Source: Salinisphaeraceae bacterium UBA4764 (GTDB lineage: Bacteria > Pseudomonadota > Gammaproteobacteria > Nevskiales > Salinisphaeraceae). Taken from it: 11,788 nt of DNA. Below, piece after piece: positions 1 to 7,115 of this stretch (the stretch's first letter is position 1; every line of letters begins with the position of its first letter). The stretch spans positions 1 to 11,788 of the forward strand of contig DHHU01000053.1 in the NCBI GenBank assembly GCA_002403445.1, written 5' to 3'. The translations under genes were made by a program, and so were the position numbers. Under the pieces are notes generated by a model. The model did not search any database. It was given only the letters and a program-made list of their open reading frames with translations, and was not told the origin of the DNA.

Positions 1-1
1 T

Positions 2-229
2 CATAGACATACCCTAGCGCATTGGTATCGCGCCCAAGCTAAAGGCCGAGCGGAAAAAAGCAGTCAGCCCAACGCCAAAGCCCTCGGTTACGGTCGGCTG
101 TTCGCGCTCGGCATGGACAGTGACCGACTCACCTCACAACTGGCACAGCAAAGCCGGGGCACACGTCTGAGTCTCAATGGTATGACCGAGGGCCGATTGG
201 CGCGAGCAGTTCGGTACATCGCAGCCTAA
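2..229 (+). CDS. Possible 3' end of an unrecognised gene (partial)
   Basis: One plus-strand frame is open from the left edge for 75 codons and ends at a TAA at 227-229. Its C-terminus reads GMTEGRLARAVRYIAA, preceded by a hydrophilic stretch rich in Gln, Ala and Arg. I do not recognise the family, and no catalytic or membrane motif is visible. A 75-codon open frame can occur by chance in GC-rich DNA, so coding status is uncertain. If real, the gene converges on the minus-strand sspB gene. It could equally be the remnant of a decayed gene, since the 450 bp that follow hold nothing convincing. Confidence 0.3.
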   Translation, partial: HRHTLAHWYRAQAKGRAEKSSQPNAKALGYGRLFALGMDSDRLTSQLAQQSRGTRLSLNGMTEGRLARAVRYIAA

Positions 230-680
230 ACTGGGCCAAATTTGACCACGGCACCCCCAATCTTCTGGGGATGCTGCCGAGGACCCTAGCGCTGTGTTGG
301 CGTTATTTCGGCACCGCGCTGCCAAGGCAAAATCCGCCGGCCAATAAACAAAGCAGCGGCTCAACCAAGCCAGGCGATAATAAGTCTGACAGTGCGTGGT
401 GACAGCCAACTACCAGACGCGAGTCGTTGAACTGAATCGGGGACTCGAGCGCTGGATAACTGATCTTGATTAAGGTGCGTTATCGCAGCCGCAACAATTT
501 CGAGCAGTCACCGAAACCGTCACGCCGGCCAAGCAGGGGCGCATCCTATGCCAAACCGGATCTATTGGCTCAAATACGACCAACACGCGAATTATCCAGT
601 GGTTTCGACGGAGATCGCGTGAACGCCGACGACCCCCTTGACTGGGTCGACGCCTTCACCGCCGTCCGTCCGACCGTAAA
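230..680. other. Gene-free stretch between the left-edge frame and sspB
   Basis: About 450 bp contain no reading frame that looks protein-like. The longer open frames here give compositionally odd translations, and the longest plus-strand one runs antisense into sspB. I see no tRNA, no recognisable insertion-sequence end and no tandem repeat. Two small inverted repeats are present: CCCCA/TGGGG at 255-270 and CGACCC/GGGTCG at 630-649. The stretch may be a convergent intergenic region or decayed coding DNA. Confidence 0.5.
630..649 (-). terminator. Small hairpin downstream of sspB, weak terminator candidate
   Basis: A perfect 6-bp stem (CGACCC at 630-635 pairing with GGGTCG at 644-649) with an 8-nt loop lies about 30 nt past the sspB stop on the minus strand. 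No T-run follows on the minus strand, so it is not a classical intrinsic terminator. It is listed only because it is the best-placed hairpin at the end of the operon. Confidence 0.15.
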
Positions 681-1088
681 CTATTTGACGACTTTCAGAT
701 GGGATCGCCGATCATCGGCTTCTTCTTCGCTCTGGTCGGCAAGCGATGCCGGCGCAGATTCGGTATCTTCAACATCGCCAAACAGCATGCCTTCGCCGTT
801 TTCGCGCGCGTAGAGTGCCAGTACCGCTCCGGGTGGAATACAGACATCGAAATTGTCGCCGGAAAAGCGCGCCGAGAATGTGATGTCGTCGTTATCTAGG
901 CTCAGGTTGCGTACCGCTGTGGGCGCGATATTGATCGTGATCTTGTTTTCATCGGTCACGAACTGAGTTGGCACCACGACACGGGGCGCATCGGCCGCCA
1001 CCAGCAGATGGGGTGTTAGGCCGTTATCCAGAACCCAATCATACAGGGCGCGAATGAGATACGGTCGACGCGATGTAAGTTCAGCCAT
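681..1088 (-). CDS. sspB: ClpXP adaptor protein SspB
   Basis: This 135-residue protein matches SspB, the cytoplasmic adaptor that binds the ssrA tag of stalled-ribosome products and delivers them to the ClpXP protease. The N-terminal part opens with RPYLIRALYDWVLDNGLTPH (residues 8-27). A conserved substrate-binding core follows and includes FDVCIPPGAVLALYARENGEG's region at about 80-100. A Glu/Asp-rich flexible linker spans about 105-126. The C-terminal tail RRSHLKVVK (127-135) corresponds to the ClpX-binding (XB) peptide; the E. coli protein also ends in RVVK. A GGAG ribosome-binding site lies 6 nt before the ATG at 1088. The gene starts 15 nt after the sspA stop, so the two are very likely cotranscribed as in other gammaproteobacteria. 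Confidence 0.95.
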   Translation of the reverse strand: MAELTSRRPYLIRALYDWVLDNGLTPHLLVAADAPRVVVPTQFVTDENKITINIAPTAVRNLSLDNDDITFSARFSGDNFDVCIPPGAVLALYARENGEGMLFGDVEDTESAPASLADQSEEEADDRRSHLKVVK

Positions 1089-1103
1089 GGTCTACTCCGA
1101 GCT

Positions 1104-1745
1104 TCAACGAGCTAAAGCGGGCGACATGCGGGCTTCAGCTGATGACAGGCTAACGTAAAACGCCGGTCGCTCAAATAGTCGCGCGGCGTATTGTTGCCAG
1201 CGGTCGTCGCCGGCTTTTCTACTTTTCGACCCCAATGGTAACCCGAATTCGCCGACACGCCACAATAAGGGGGCCAGGCTGGTGTCGATCAGCGACAACC
1301 CACTACCGCTGGGTCGTTGCTCCGCGAGATCGGCCACGATCAACGTCAACCAATCCGCTAGCTCACGTTTTTGACGCACTGCTGAACCTTCGCCTAACTC
1401 AATTGCTTCGGCCAAAGGATAAGCACGTGTTTCAATGTAATCTAGCATCATGCGAACACGCGCCCGATTCAGCGGATCAACCGGCAACAGCGGCGGATAC
1501 GGATAGCGCTCGTCGAGATATTCCACCAGCGTGCGCGCCCCAAACACGCTGGCGCCCCGATCAACAAGCGTGGGCACGCGCAATTCCGGACTGACCGCGG
1601 CCAGTTCATCGCTTGGCTCGTCAGGATCGATATCGACAATGCGAACACGGGCGTCTTTTTCGGCCAGAACCAGCCGCGCGCGATGACAATAGACACAGGT
1701 TGGTACCGAGAACAGCGTCAGTTGGGCATGATCCGAGCCGGTCAT
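1104..1745 (-). CDS. sspA: Stringent starvation protein A, GST-fold RNA polymerase-associated protein
   Basis: The 213-residue product (E. coli SspA has 212) has the glutathione-S-transferase fold of SspA: an N-terminal thioredoxin-like domain (about 8-85) with VPTLVDRG at 58-65 and EYLDERYPYPPL at 75-86, then a helical C-terminal domain ending near LFERPAFYVSLSSAEARM. SspA binds RNA polymerase holoenzyme and acts in stationary phase, stress and acid responses. Two details differ from E. coli: a CVYC motif at 17-20, and PYP (82-84) where the E. coli sigma-70-contacting pocket reads PHP. I chose the ATG at 1745, 22 nt after the hisD stop, because it aligns with family N-termini; the longer upstream extension of this frame overlaps hisD and looks non-coding. 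No strong ribosome-binding site is seen, so coupling to hisD translation is plausible. Confidence 0.92.
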   Translation of the reverse strand: MTGSDHAQLTLFSVPTCVYCHRARLVLAEKDARVRIVDIDPDEPSDELAAVSPELRVPTLVDRGASVFGARTLVEYLDERYPYPPLLPVDPLNRARVRMMLDYIETRAYPLAEAIELGEGSAVRQKRELADWLTLIVADLAEQRPSGSGLSLIDTSLAPLLWRVGEFGLPLGSKSRKAGDDRWQQYAARLFERPAFYVSLSSAEARMSPALAR

Positions 1746-1767
1746 TGAAGGCTTGTGGTTACCGCGA

Positions 1768-3081
1768 TCAACTGTCACCCGGCAGGCCGCGTACGTGGGC
1801 CGAGGAGGCGTGGGCATCGAGACCTTCTGCCTCGGCCAGACGTTGGGCCACCGGCGCCAACTGTGCAGCACCGGCCGCGCTGGCTTCGACCACCGAAACC
1901 CGTTTCTGGAAATCGTAGGTACCAAGTGCCGATGAGAATCGCGCCGTACGCCCTGTCGGCAACACGTGATTCGGCCCGGCGCAATAATCACCCAATACTT
2001 CCGGAGTACAGTGACCTATAAATACTGCGCCGGCATGACGAATACGCTCAATCCAGTCATTGGCGTCAACAATGGCGAGTTCGAGGTGTTCCGGCGCCAC
2101 GCGATTGGACAGCGCAAAGGCCTCGTCCAGATCGGCAACTTCAATCAGGGCGCCGTTGTTGTTAAATGAGGCCCGGATAATCTCGGCGCGGGGCAATTGA
2201 TCAACTTCTTCGGCCAAACAGTGCTCGACCGCGTCGAGCATGGCCTCATCTGGAGAAAGGAGAGTCGCGCGTGCGCCAGGGTCGTGCTCGGCCTGCGCAC
2301 ACAGGTCCAGCGCAAGCCAGCGTGGATTGGCGCTTGCATCGGCAATAATCAACACTTCCGACGGCCCCGCGACCGATTCGATCCCAACGCGACCGAACAC
2401 CTGGCGCTTGGCAGCTGCTACATAGGCGTTGCCTGGCCCGACAATCTTGTCGACGGGGGGCAACGTCTCGGTGCCGTAGGCCAGCGCGGCGATCGCCTGC
2501 GCCCCGCCGACGGCAAAAAACCGATTCACGCCGGCCAGTGCAGCCGCCGCCAGCACCCATTCGTTAACGCGCCCACCGGGGGTGGGCGAGACCATAATGA
2601 CTTGGTCAACACCGGCCACCCGGGCCGGAATGGTGTTCATGAGGACGCTGGACGGGTACGCCGCCGCACCGCCCGGCACGTAGACGCCGGCACGTTCGAT
2701 CGGTCGCACCACGTGGCCCAGCCGGTTGCCGGCGCCATCGGTATAGCCGGCATCTTTGAGTTTCTGATGCTCGGCATAGAGCCTCAGCCGATCAGCAGCT
2801 GTCTCGAGGGCGTGCCGGTCGTCGGCTACCAAGTGGCTCAACGCGTCATCCATGCGCGCGCGCGGGATTTCCAGCGCGCGGGCATCGGGAACCTCCCAGC
2901 CGTCCAGTTCGGATGTATAGCCCACGAGTGCTTCGTCGCCGCGCCGGGCGACGTCAGCCACAATCTCACTAACCCGCGCATCAACCCGAGCATCCGCCGC
3001 TGAGTTATCTGACACCTCATTGATTATATCCAGCCCGCGATCACGTGTTGTCAGACGGCGTATCAAAGGTCGCTTATCCAT
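1768..3081 (-). CDS. hisD: Histidinol dehydrogenase
   Basis: This 437-residue protein (E. coli HisD has 434) catalyses the last two NAD-dependent oxidations of histidine synthesis, L-histidinol to L-histidine via histidinal. Zinc ligands by motif alignment are Q263 and H266 (AQAEHDPGA), D365 (GDYCAGPNH) and H424 (GLDAHASS). The catalytic Glu-His pair is E331-H332 in RVAPEHLELAI. The family segment AGVYVPGGAAAYPSSVLMN (131-149) and the VGPGNAYVAAAK stretch (214-225) are intact. The ATG at 3081 lies inside the end of hisG (8-nt overlap), which suggests translational coupling. hisC, which often follows hisD, is absent; sspA begins 22 nt downstream instead. Confidence 0.97.
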   Translation of the reverse strand: MDKRPLIRRLTTRDRGLDIINEVSDNSAADARVDARVSEIVADVARRGDEALVGYTSELDGWEVPDARALEIPRARMDDALSHLVADDRHALETAADRLRLYAEHQKLKDAGYTDGAGNRLGHVVRPIERAGVYVPGGAAAYPSSVLMNTIPARVAGVDQVIMVSPTPGGRVNEWVLAAAALAGVNRFFAVGGAQAIAALAYGTETLPPVDKIVGPGNAYVAAAKRQVFGRVGIESVAGPSEVLIIADASANPRWLALDLCAQAEHDPGARATLLSPDEAMLDAVEHCLAEEVDQLPRAEIIRASFNNNGALIEVADLDEAFALSNRVAPEHLELAIVDANDWIERIRHAGAVFIGHCTPEVLGDYCAGPNHVLPTGRTARFSSALGTYDFQKRVSVVEASAAGAAQLAPVAQRLAEAEGLDAHASSAHVRGLPGDS

Positions 3082-3709
3082 TCGCGTCAGGCTCGAAAGC
3101 GTTGATCAATTCCCGCACACGCTCGTTTTCAAGTTTCTGTGCGGCCTTGTTGACCACCAGCCGAGCGCTGATCCATTGAATGGTTTCAAACGCTTCCAGC
3201 CCGTTGGCCTTGAGTGTATTCCCGGTATCCACCAGATCCACGATAACGTCGGCCAGCCCCACAATCGGCGCCAGCTCCATCGAGCCATAGAGTTTGATGA
3301 TTTCAATCTGACGCCCCTGTCGCGCGTAATAATCACGCGCAATGCCGACAAATTTCGTCGCCACGCGCAGCGGCCGGCGTTCGGCCGCCGCCAACGCCCC
3401 CGGCAGCCCGGCCACAACCAACCGACAGCCGGCAATACCGAGATCAAGCGGCTCATAAAGATCCCGACCACCGTGTTCGAGCAACACATCCTTTCCCGCG
3501 ACGCCCATGTCGGCGGCACCATAAGCCACGAACGTGGGCACATCGGTCGCACGCAGGATCAGCAACCGAAGATCGTCACGACTGGTATTGATGAGCAATT
3601 CCCGCGATTGATCGGGATCGATCGCTGGCGTGATACCGGCTTCAGCCAGGCGTGGCAGCGTAGCCTCGAGAATGCGGCCCTTGGACAATGCGAGGGTGAG
3701 CTGTGTCAT
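3074..3709 (-). CDS. hisG: ATP phosphoribosyltransferase catalytic subunit, short form
   Basis: HisG joins ATP and PRPP to form phosphoribosyl-ATP, the committed step of histidine synthesis. The protein has 211 residues, the short form (HisGS). It has the two catalytic lobes but no C-terminal allosteric domain. Visible motifs are ALSKGRI (7-13), GVAGKDVLLEHG (69-80) and the PRPP-binding loop DVIVDLVDTGNTLKANGL (154-171). Short-form enzymes normally require the regulatory partner HisZ, a HisRS paralogue, which is not in this window. The ATG overlaps the murA stop as ATGA (3706-3709), and the end overlaps hisD by 8 nt, so murA, hisG and hisD are probably translated from one message. Confidence 0.96.
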   Translation of the reverse strand: MTQLTLALSKGRILEATLPRLAEAGITPAIDPDQSRELLINTSRDDLRLLILRATDVPTFVAYGAADMGVAGKDVLLEHGGRDLYEPLDLGIAGCRLVVAGLPGALAAAERRPLRVATKFVGIARDYYARQGRQIEIIKLYGSMELAPIVGLADVIVDLVDTGNTLKANGLEAFETIQWISARLVVNKAAQKLENERVRELINAFEPDANG

Positions 3710-4995
3710 GAGGCTACCGTCGATCCAACGGGTTGTTTATCGGGCAATCGCTGGATTTGAGCCCCCAGCTGGGCCATCTTTTCCTCGACGCATTCGTAGC
3801 CACGATCAATGTGGTAGACACGCCGGACGTCGGTCGTACCGCTGGCGGCGATCCCAGCGATGACCAACGACACCGAGGCGCGCAAGTCCGTAGCCATGAC
3901 CGGCGCACCGGTCAGCGTCGGCTGCCCCGTGATTACCAGTGTATTGCCTTCGGGACGGATCATCGCCCCCATGCGTTCCAGCTCGGCAGCATGCATGAAA
4001 CGATTCTCAAACACGGTCTCGGTCACGCTAGAGGTGCCATTGGCCACGGCTGCAATGACGCAGAACTGAGCTTGCATGTCGGTAGCAAAACCGGGATATG
4101 GCGACGTGCGAATATTTACTGCCCGCGGCCTTTGGGCGGATGCATCTACCCTGATCCAGTCGCTGCCGGACTCGATCCGCGCACCGGTAGCGGCCAATTT
4201 CTCGGCGGTGGCCTCCAAAAGCGCTGGATCAGTCTGGCTGACAGTCACGATGCCTTTTGTGGCGACTGCCGCTGCTAGAAACGTACCCGTCTCGATCCGA
4301 TCGGGTAGAACCCGATGCCGTGCACCATGCAGGCGCGACTTACCGCGTATGCGGATCGTCGAGGTGCCCGCACCTTGAATTTCGGCCCCCATAGCAACCA
4401 AGCACTGCGCCAAATCAACGACTTCCGGCTCGCGAGCGGCATTTTCCAGCACTGTGTCGCCGTCGGCCAGAGTGGCTGCCATCATCAAGTTTTCGGTACC
4501 CGTCACGGTCACGCTTTCCATGGCAAACCGTGTCCCCGTCAATCGACCAGCGCGGGCCTTGATAATGCCGCCTTCGACCGTGATCTCCGCGCCCATGGCT
4601 TCCAGGCCCGCGAGATGAATATCCACCGGCCTAGAGCCGATCGCACAGCCGCCGGGCAACGATACGTCGGCGTGGCCACGGCGCGCGAGTAGCGGCCCGA
4701 GCACCAGGATCGATGCGCGCATGGTCTTGACCAGATCATACGGGGCCTCGCAGCGCACGATGGTGGAGGCATCGACGGCCAGCGCCATGTTGTCGTACAT
4801 GGTCACGCCCACACCCATATGCGCCAGCAATACATTGCTGGTGGTCACATCCTCGAGATGCGGCACGTTTTCGATGATCAGCGGCTCGTCCAGCAGCAGC
4901 GAGGCTGCCAGTACCGGCAGGGTGGCGTTTTTCGCGCCGGATGCGCGTACTTCTCCGGCCAGCGGCGTGCCGCCTTCTATCCGCAACATCTCCAT
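3706..4995 (-). CDS. murA: UDP-N-acetylglucosamine 1-carboxyvinyltransferase MurA
   Basis: MurA transfers enolpyruvate from PEP to UDP-GlcNAc, the first committed cytoplasmic step of peptidoglycan synthesis. From the ATG at 4995 the protein has 429 residues (E. coli 419). Active-site residues are in place: K22-N23 in SGAKNATLPVLAASL, the PEP-reactive C117 in SLPGGCAIGSRPVD (equivalent to E. coli C115, so the fosfomycin target Cys is kept), D306 in FATDMQAQF, and R372 in DLRASVSLVIAG. About ten extra residues at the C-terminus run past the usual end. I chose this start because MEMLRIEGGT aligns with the E. coli N-terminus; the same frame is open further upstream but overlaps ibaG. It lies 13 nt after ibaG and ends in an ATGA overlap with hisG. 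Confidence 0.97.
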   Translation of the reverse strand: MEMLRIEGGTPLAGEVRASGAKNATLPVLAASLLLDEPLIIENVPHLEDVTTSNVLLAHMGVGVTMYDNMALAVDASTIVRCEAPYDLVKTMRASILVLGPLLARRGHADVSLPGGCAIGSRPVDIHLAGLEAMGAEITVEGGIIKARAGRLTGTRFAMESVTVTGTENLMMAATLADGDTVLENAAREPEVVDLAQCLVAMGAEIQGAGTSTIRIRGKSRLHGARHRVLPDRIETGTFLAAAVATKGIVTVSQTDPALLEATAEKLAATGARIESGSDWIRVDASAQRPRAVNIRTSPYPGFATDMQAQFCVIAAVANGTSSVTETVFENRFMHAAELERMGAMIRPEGNTLVITGQPTLTGAPVMATDLRASVSLVIAGIAASGTTDVRRVYHIDRGYECVEEKMAQLGAQIQRLPDKQPVGSTVAS

Positions 4996-5008
4996 GGCGT
5001 TGCGGTGA

Positions 5009-5254
5009 TCAGGAGGCGCTTTCGCCAGTCGAGTCGGGCGTCTGGGTCTTGAGCGACAGCGCGTGAATTTCGCCACCCATCCGGTCGCCGAGCGTGGCAT
5101 AGACCATGCGATGCTGAGCCAGCGTGGACTGGCCTTCGAAACTGGGACTCGTGACACGCGCAGCAAAATGCGTGCCGTCGTCACCAAACACTTCGACGGT
5201 GGCATCGGGAAGGCCGGATTGGATCAAATCACGAATCGTCTCGGGCGCGAGCAT
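5009..5254 (-). CDS. ibaG: BolA-family protein, IbaG type
   Basis: The 81-residue product is a small BolA-fold protein, about the size of E. coli IbaG. Members pair with monothiol glutaredoxins and help in iron-sulfur cluster handling in the cytoplasm. Family marks are GLPDATVEVFGDDGTHFAA (14-32), FEGQSTLAQHRMVYATLG (39-56), and the C-terminal EIHALSLKTQTP (62-73), which carries the conserved His expected to bind the shared cluster. The ATG at 5254 was chosen because the family begins just before this helix; a GAAG element sits about 6 nt before it. The frame is open much further upstream but that part looks non-coding. Its place directly before murA is the usual one in gammaproteobacteria. 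The 79-nt spacer from yadH contains an AT-rich TAATAT (minus strand, 5291-5286) that could be a -10 element, without a convincing -35. Confidence 0.93.
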   Translation of the reverse strand: MLAPETIRDLIQSGLPDATVEVFGDDGTHFAARVTSPSFEGQSTLAQHRMVYATLGDRMGGEIHALSLKTQTPDSTGESAS

Positions 5255-5333
5255 AGTTACTTCAAGTCGCTTGGGGATTGATCCATATATTACCACCCAA
5301 GCCGCTCGCACTCGCATCTTAAGCGCGGCACGT

Positions 5334-6089
5334 TCAACTCCGGATGCGGAACCCGCGGGCAAGCATCCAGATAGCGATTGCCGAGACCAGCGTGAAAAAA
5401 CCGGCTGCAACGGCGATGGCATCGATCGCGCTGGCGTCTCCAACGCCGAAAAAACCGCGCCGGAAACCGTCGATCATGTAGAAAAACGGGTTGAAATAAG
5501 ACGCCTGTTGCCAGAACGGCGGCAGCGAATGAATCGAGTAGAAAACACCCGACAGAAACGACATGGGCATGATGAAAAAATTCTGAAACGCCGCCAGATG
5601 ATCGAACTTGTCTGCAAGGATCCCGGCGATCAGCCCCATGACGGCCAAAGTCCCGCCAGACAAAATCAACATCACCAGAATGAGCCCCGGGTGCATGATC
5701 GGCACTGAAACAAAAACGTGGGTTACCACGAACAAAACCACTGCCACCAGACAGCCACGGACGAGCGCGGCCCCTGTATAGGCGAGATAAATCTCGAAAG
5801 GCGATAAAGGCGTCATCAACATGAACACAAGGTTGCCCATCACCTTCGATTGCGTGAAACTCGAAGAAGTGTTGGCAAACGAATTTTGAATGACACTCAT
5901 CATCATGAGGCCCGGCACCAGAAATGCCGTACCAGGCACGCCTTCGATAGTCTGACCTTTCAGAACCTGACCGAACACCGCCATGTACAGTAGGGCAGTG
6001 ACTACGGGCGCACCCACGGTTTGCAGAATGACGCTGTAAAAGCGCCGCAACTCCTTGATGAAGAGAGCATAGCAGCCGTAGATATTCAT
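5334..6089 (-). CDS. yadH: ABC-2 type transporter permease, YadH-like
   Basis: This is a 251-residue integral inner-membrane protein of the ABC-2 family, close in length and sequence to E. coli YadH (256 residues). About six hydrophobic segments are visible, roughly at 24-43, 56-72, 103-127, 135-158, 168-187 and 222-244. Family stretches include FLVPGLMMMSVIQNSFAN (56-73) and LSGVFYSIHSLPPFWQ (179-194), the latter resembling the YadH sequence before its last helix. It should form a homodimer with the upstream ATPase and move an unknown substrate. The start codon overlaps the ATPase stop as ATGA (6086-6089). The transported molecule of this family is not established, and nothing in the sequence shows it. 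Confidence 0.9.
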   Translation of the reverse strand: MNIYGCYALFIKELRRFYSVILQTVGAPVVTALLYMAVFGQVLKGQTIEGVPGTAFLVPGLMMMSVIQNSFANTSSSFTQSKVMGNLVFMLMTPLSPFEIYLAYTGAALVRGCLVAVVLFVVTHVFVSVPIMHPGLILVMLILSGGTLAVMGLIAGILADKFDHLAAFQNFFIMPMSFLSGVFYSIHSLPPFWQQASYFNPFFYMIDGFRRGFFGVGDASAIDAIAVAAGFFTLVSAIAIWMLARGFRIRS

Positions 6090-7018
6090 GCAGCGGCAAC
6101 CTTGTCTTGGTTCATGGTCAATTCGACGAATATGTTCTCCAGAGACGGATCGCGGGTGCGAACGTCTTGAAGCCGATAACCCGCGCCGCGCACGGCCTCG
6201 ATCACATCGCCGATCCGATCGCGACCGGTCTGAAGTTTGAGTTCGACGTTTTCGCCATCGCGCGACTCGACCAGAGCAGCAACCGCCTCCGGCAACACGG
6301 CATCCGGCGTGTCAAGCTGCAATGACAGATAGCGATAGGGATGCCGGCCAAGCAGTGTCCGCGTGTCTTCGAGCACGCGTATGCGCCCGCCATCCAGAAT
6401 GGCGATGCGGTCGCAGAGTTGCTCGGCTTCTTCGAGATAATGCGTGGTCAAAACGATCGTGTGACCGGCCTCATTGAGTTCTCGGGTAAAAGCCCAGAGC
6501 GTGCGCCGAAGCTCGACATCCACGCCTGCCGTGGGTTCATCAAGAATAATGACCTCGGGTTTATGCACCAGGGCCTGGGCGATCAGTACGCGGCGTTTCA
6601 TGCCGCCCGACAGGGCACGGATCGATTGATTGCGTTTGTCGGTCAGTTCCAAACGCTGCAGGAGTTCATCAATCCAAGGCCAGTAGGCTCGCCCGCAGCC
6701 GTGATAACCGGCTTGCTGGCGCAGCATATCGCGTACCGAAAAAAACGGGTCGTAAACCAGCTCCTGTGGCACCACGCCCAAACAGTTGCGCGCCCGGCGA
6801 TAGTCACTCACCACATCGTGGCCGAGCACCGAAACCCAGCCGGAACTCGCCGTCGACAAACCGGCTGTAATGCTGATCAAAGTCGATTTTCCGGCGCCGT
6901 TGGGCCCAAGCAGGGCAAAGAACGAGCCGCGCTCGATTTCCAAATCAACGCGATCCAGTGCCTGAAAGGTTCCGAAGTTTTTGCAGACAGAATGAAACGC
7001 CAGGGCGGGCTCGGTCAT
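6086..7018 (-). CDS. yadG: ABC transporter ATP-binding protein, YadG-like
   Basis: The 310-residue ATPase (E. coli YadG has 308) energises the YadH-like permease encoded directly after it. The nucleotide-binding domain has Walker A GPNGAGKS (38-45), Q-loop VVPQE (82-86), signature LSGGMKRR (136-143), Walker B VIILDEP (156-162) and the H-loop His in TTHYLEEAE (H193). A C-terminal accessory domain follows (about 215-310) and ends SLENIFVELT, typical of ABC-2 ATPases. I chose the ATG at 7018; a GTG at 7063 would add 15 residues that do not resemble the family. It is the first gene of the leftward block, diverging from kdsD. MlaF is an alternative for an ATPase at this locus, but the partner is ABC-2 type, not MlaE. 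Confidence 0.92.
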   Translation of the reverse strand: MTEPALAFHSVCKNFGTFQALDRVDLEIERGSFFALLGPNGAGKSTLISITAGLSTASSGWVSVLGHDVVSDYRRARNCLGVVPQELVYDPFFSVRDMLRQQAGYHGCGRAYWPWIDELLQRLELTDKRNQSIRALSGGMKRRVLIAQALVHKPEVIILDEPTAGVDVELRRTLWAFTRELNEAGHTIVLTTHYLEEAEQLCDRIAILDGGRIRVLEDTRTLLGRHPYRYLSLQLDTPDAVLPEAVAALVESRDGENVELKLQTGRDRIGDVIEAVRGAGYRLQDVRTRDPSLENIFVELTMNQDKVAAA

Positions 7019-7115
7019 GGCAATCCACGGTAGAACAATAAACGGTGCAGTATAAGCACGCACGCAAGCCCGCTAGAAACCGCAACCCCGAATCTGCGTG
7101 CGCTAAACTTGGGGC
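7019..7115. promoter_or_regulatory. Divergent intergenic region with shared TATA element
   Basis: This 97-bp spacer lies between the leftward yadG gene and the rightward kdsD gene, so promoters for both operons probably fall here. Around 7049-7056 the bases read AGTATAAG. This gives TATAAG for rightward and TATACT for leftward transcription, both close to the sigma-70 -10 consensus. Leftward initiation would fall about 24 nt before the yadG ATG. No good -35 hexamer is found at 16-18 bp on either strand, so the assignment is tentative. Confidence 0.3.

Noticed and set aside
255..270. Inverted repeat CCCCA/TGGGG as a terminator for the left-edge frame
   Set aside because: The stem is only 5 bp and no T-run follows on either strand.
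134..409. Minus-strand open frame of about 91 codons
   Set aside because: The translation is rich in Cys, Trp and Arg with no family resemblance, and it lies partly opposite the 2-229 frame; it looks like chance.
548..622. Mini frame starting MPNRIYWLKYDQ, 24 codons
   Set aside because: It looks protein-like by eye, but it is very short, has no clear ribosome-binding site and no known family.
466..813. Plus-strand open frame of about 115 codons
   Set aside because: It starts at TTG without a ribosome-binding site and its second part is antisense to sspB; the translation is low-complexity Ser/Arg.
2197..3003. Long plus-strand open frame opposite hisD (268 codons)
   Set aside because: It is a shadow of hisD codon bias; the His/Arg/Gly-rich translation has no motif, while the minus strand encodes a complete HisD.
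5290..6099. Minus-strand frame of 269 codons overlapping the permease
   Set aside because: It covers the same bases as the YadH-like gene in another frame, and its Cys/His/Arg-rich translation lacks membrane segments.
6086..7018. ATPase as MlaF
   Set aside because: The next gene is an ABC-2 permease with an ATGA overlap, not MlaE, and the sequence tracks YadG through its C-terminal domain.
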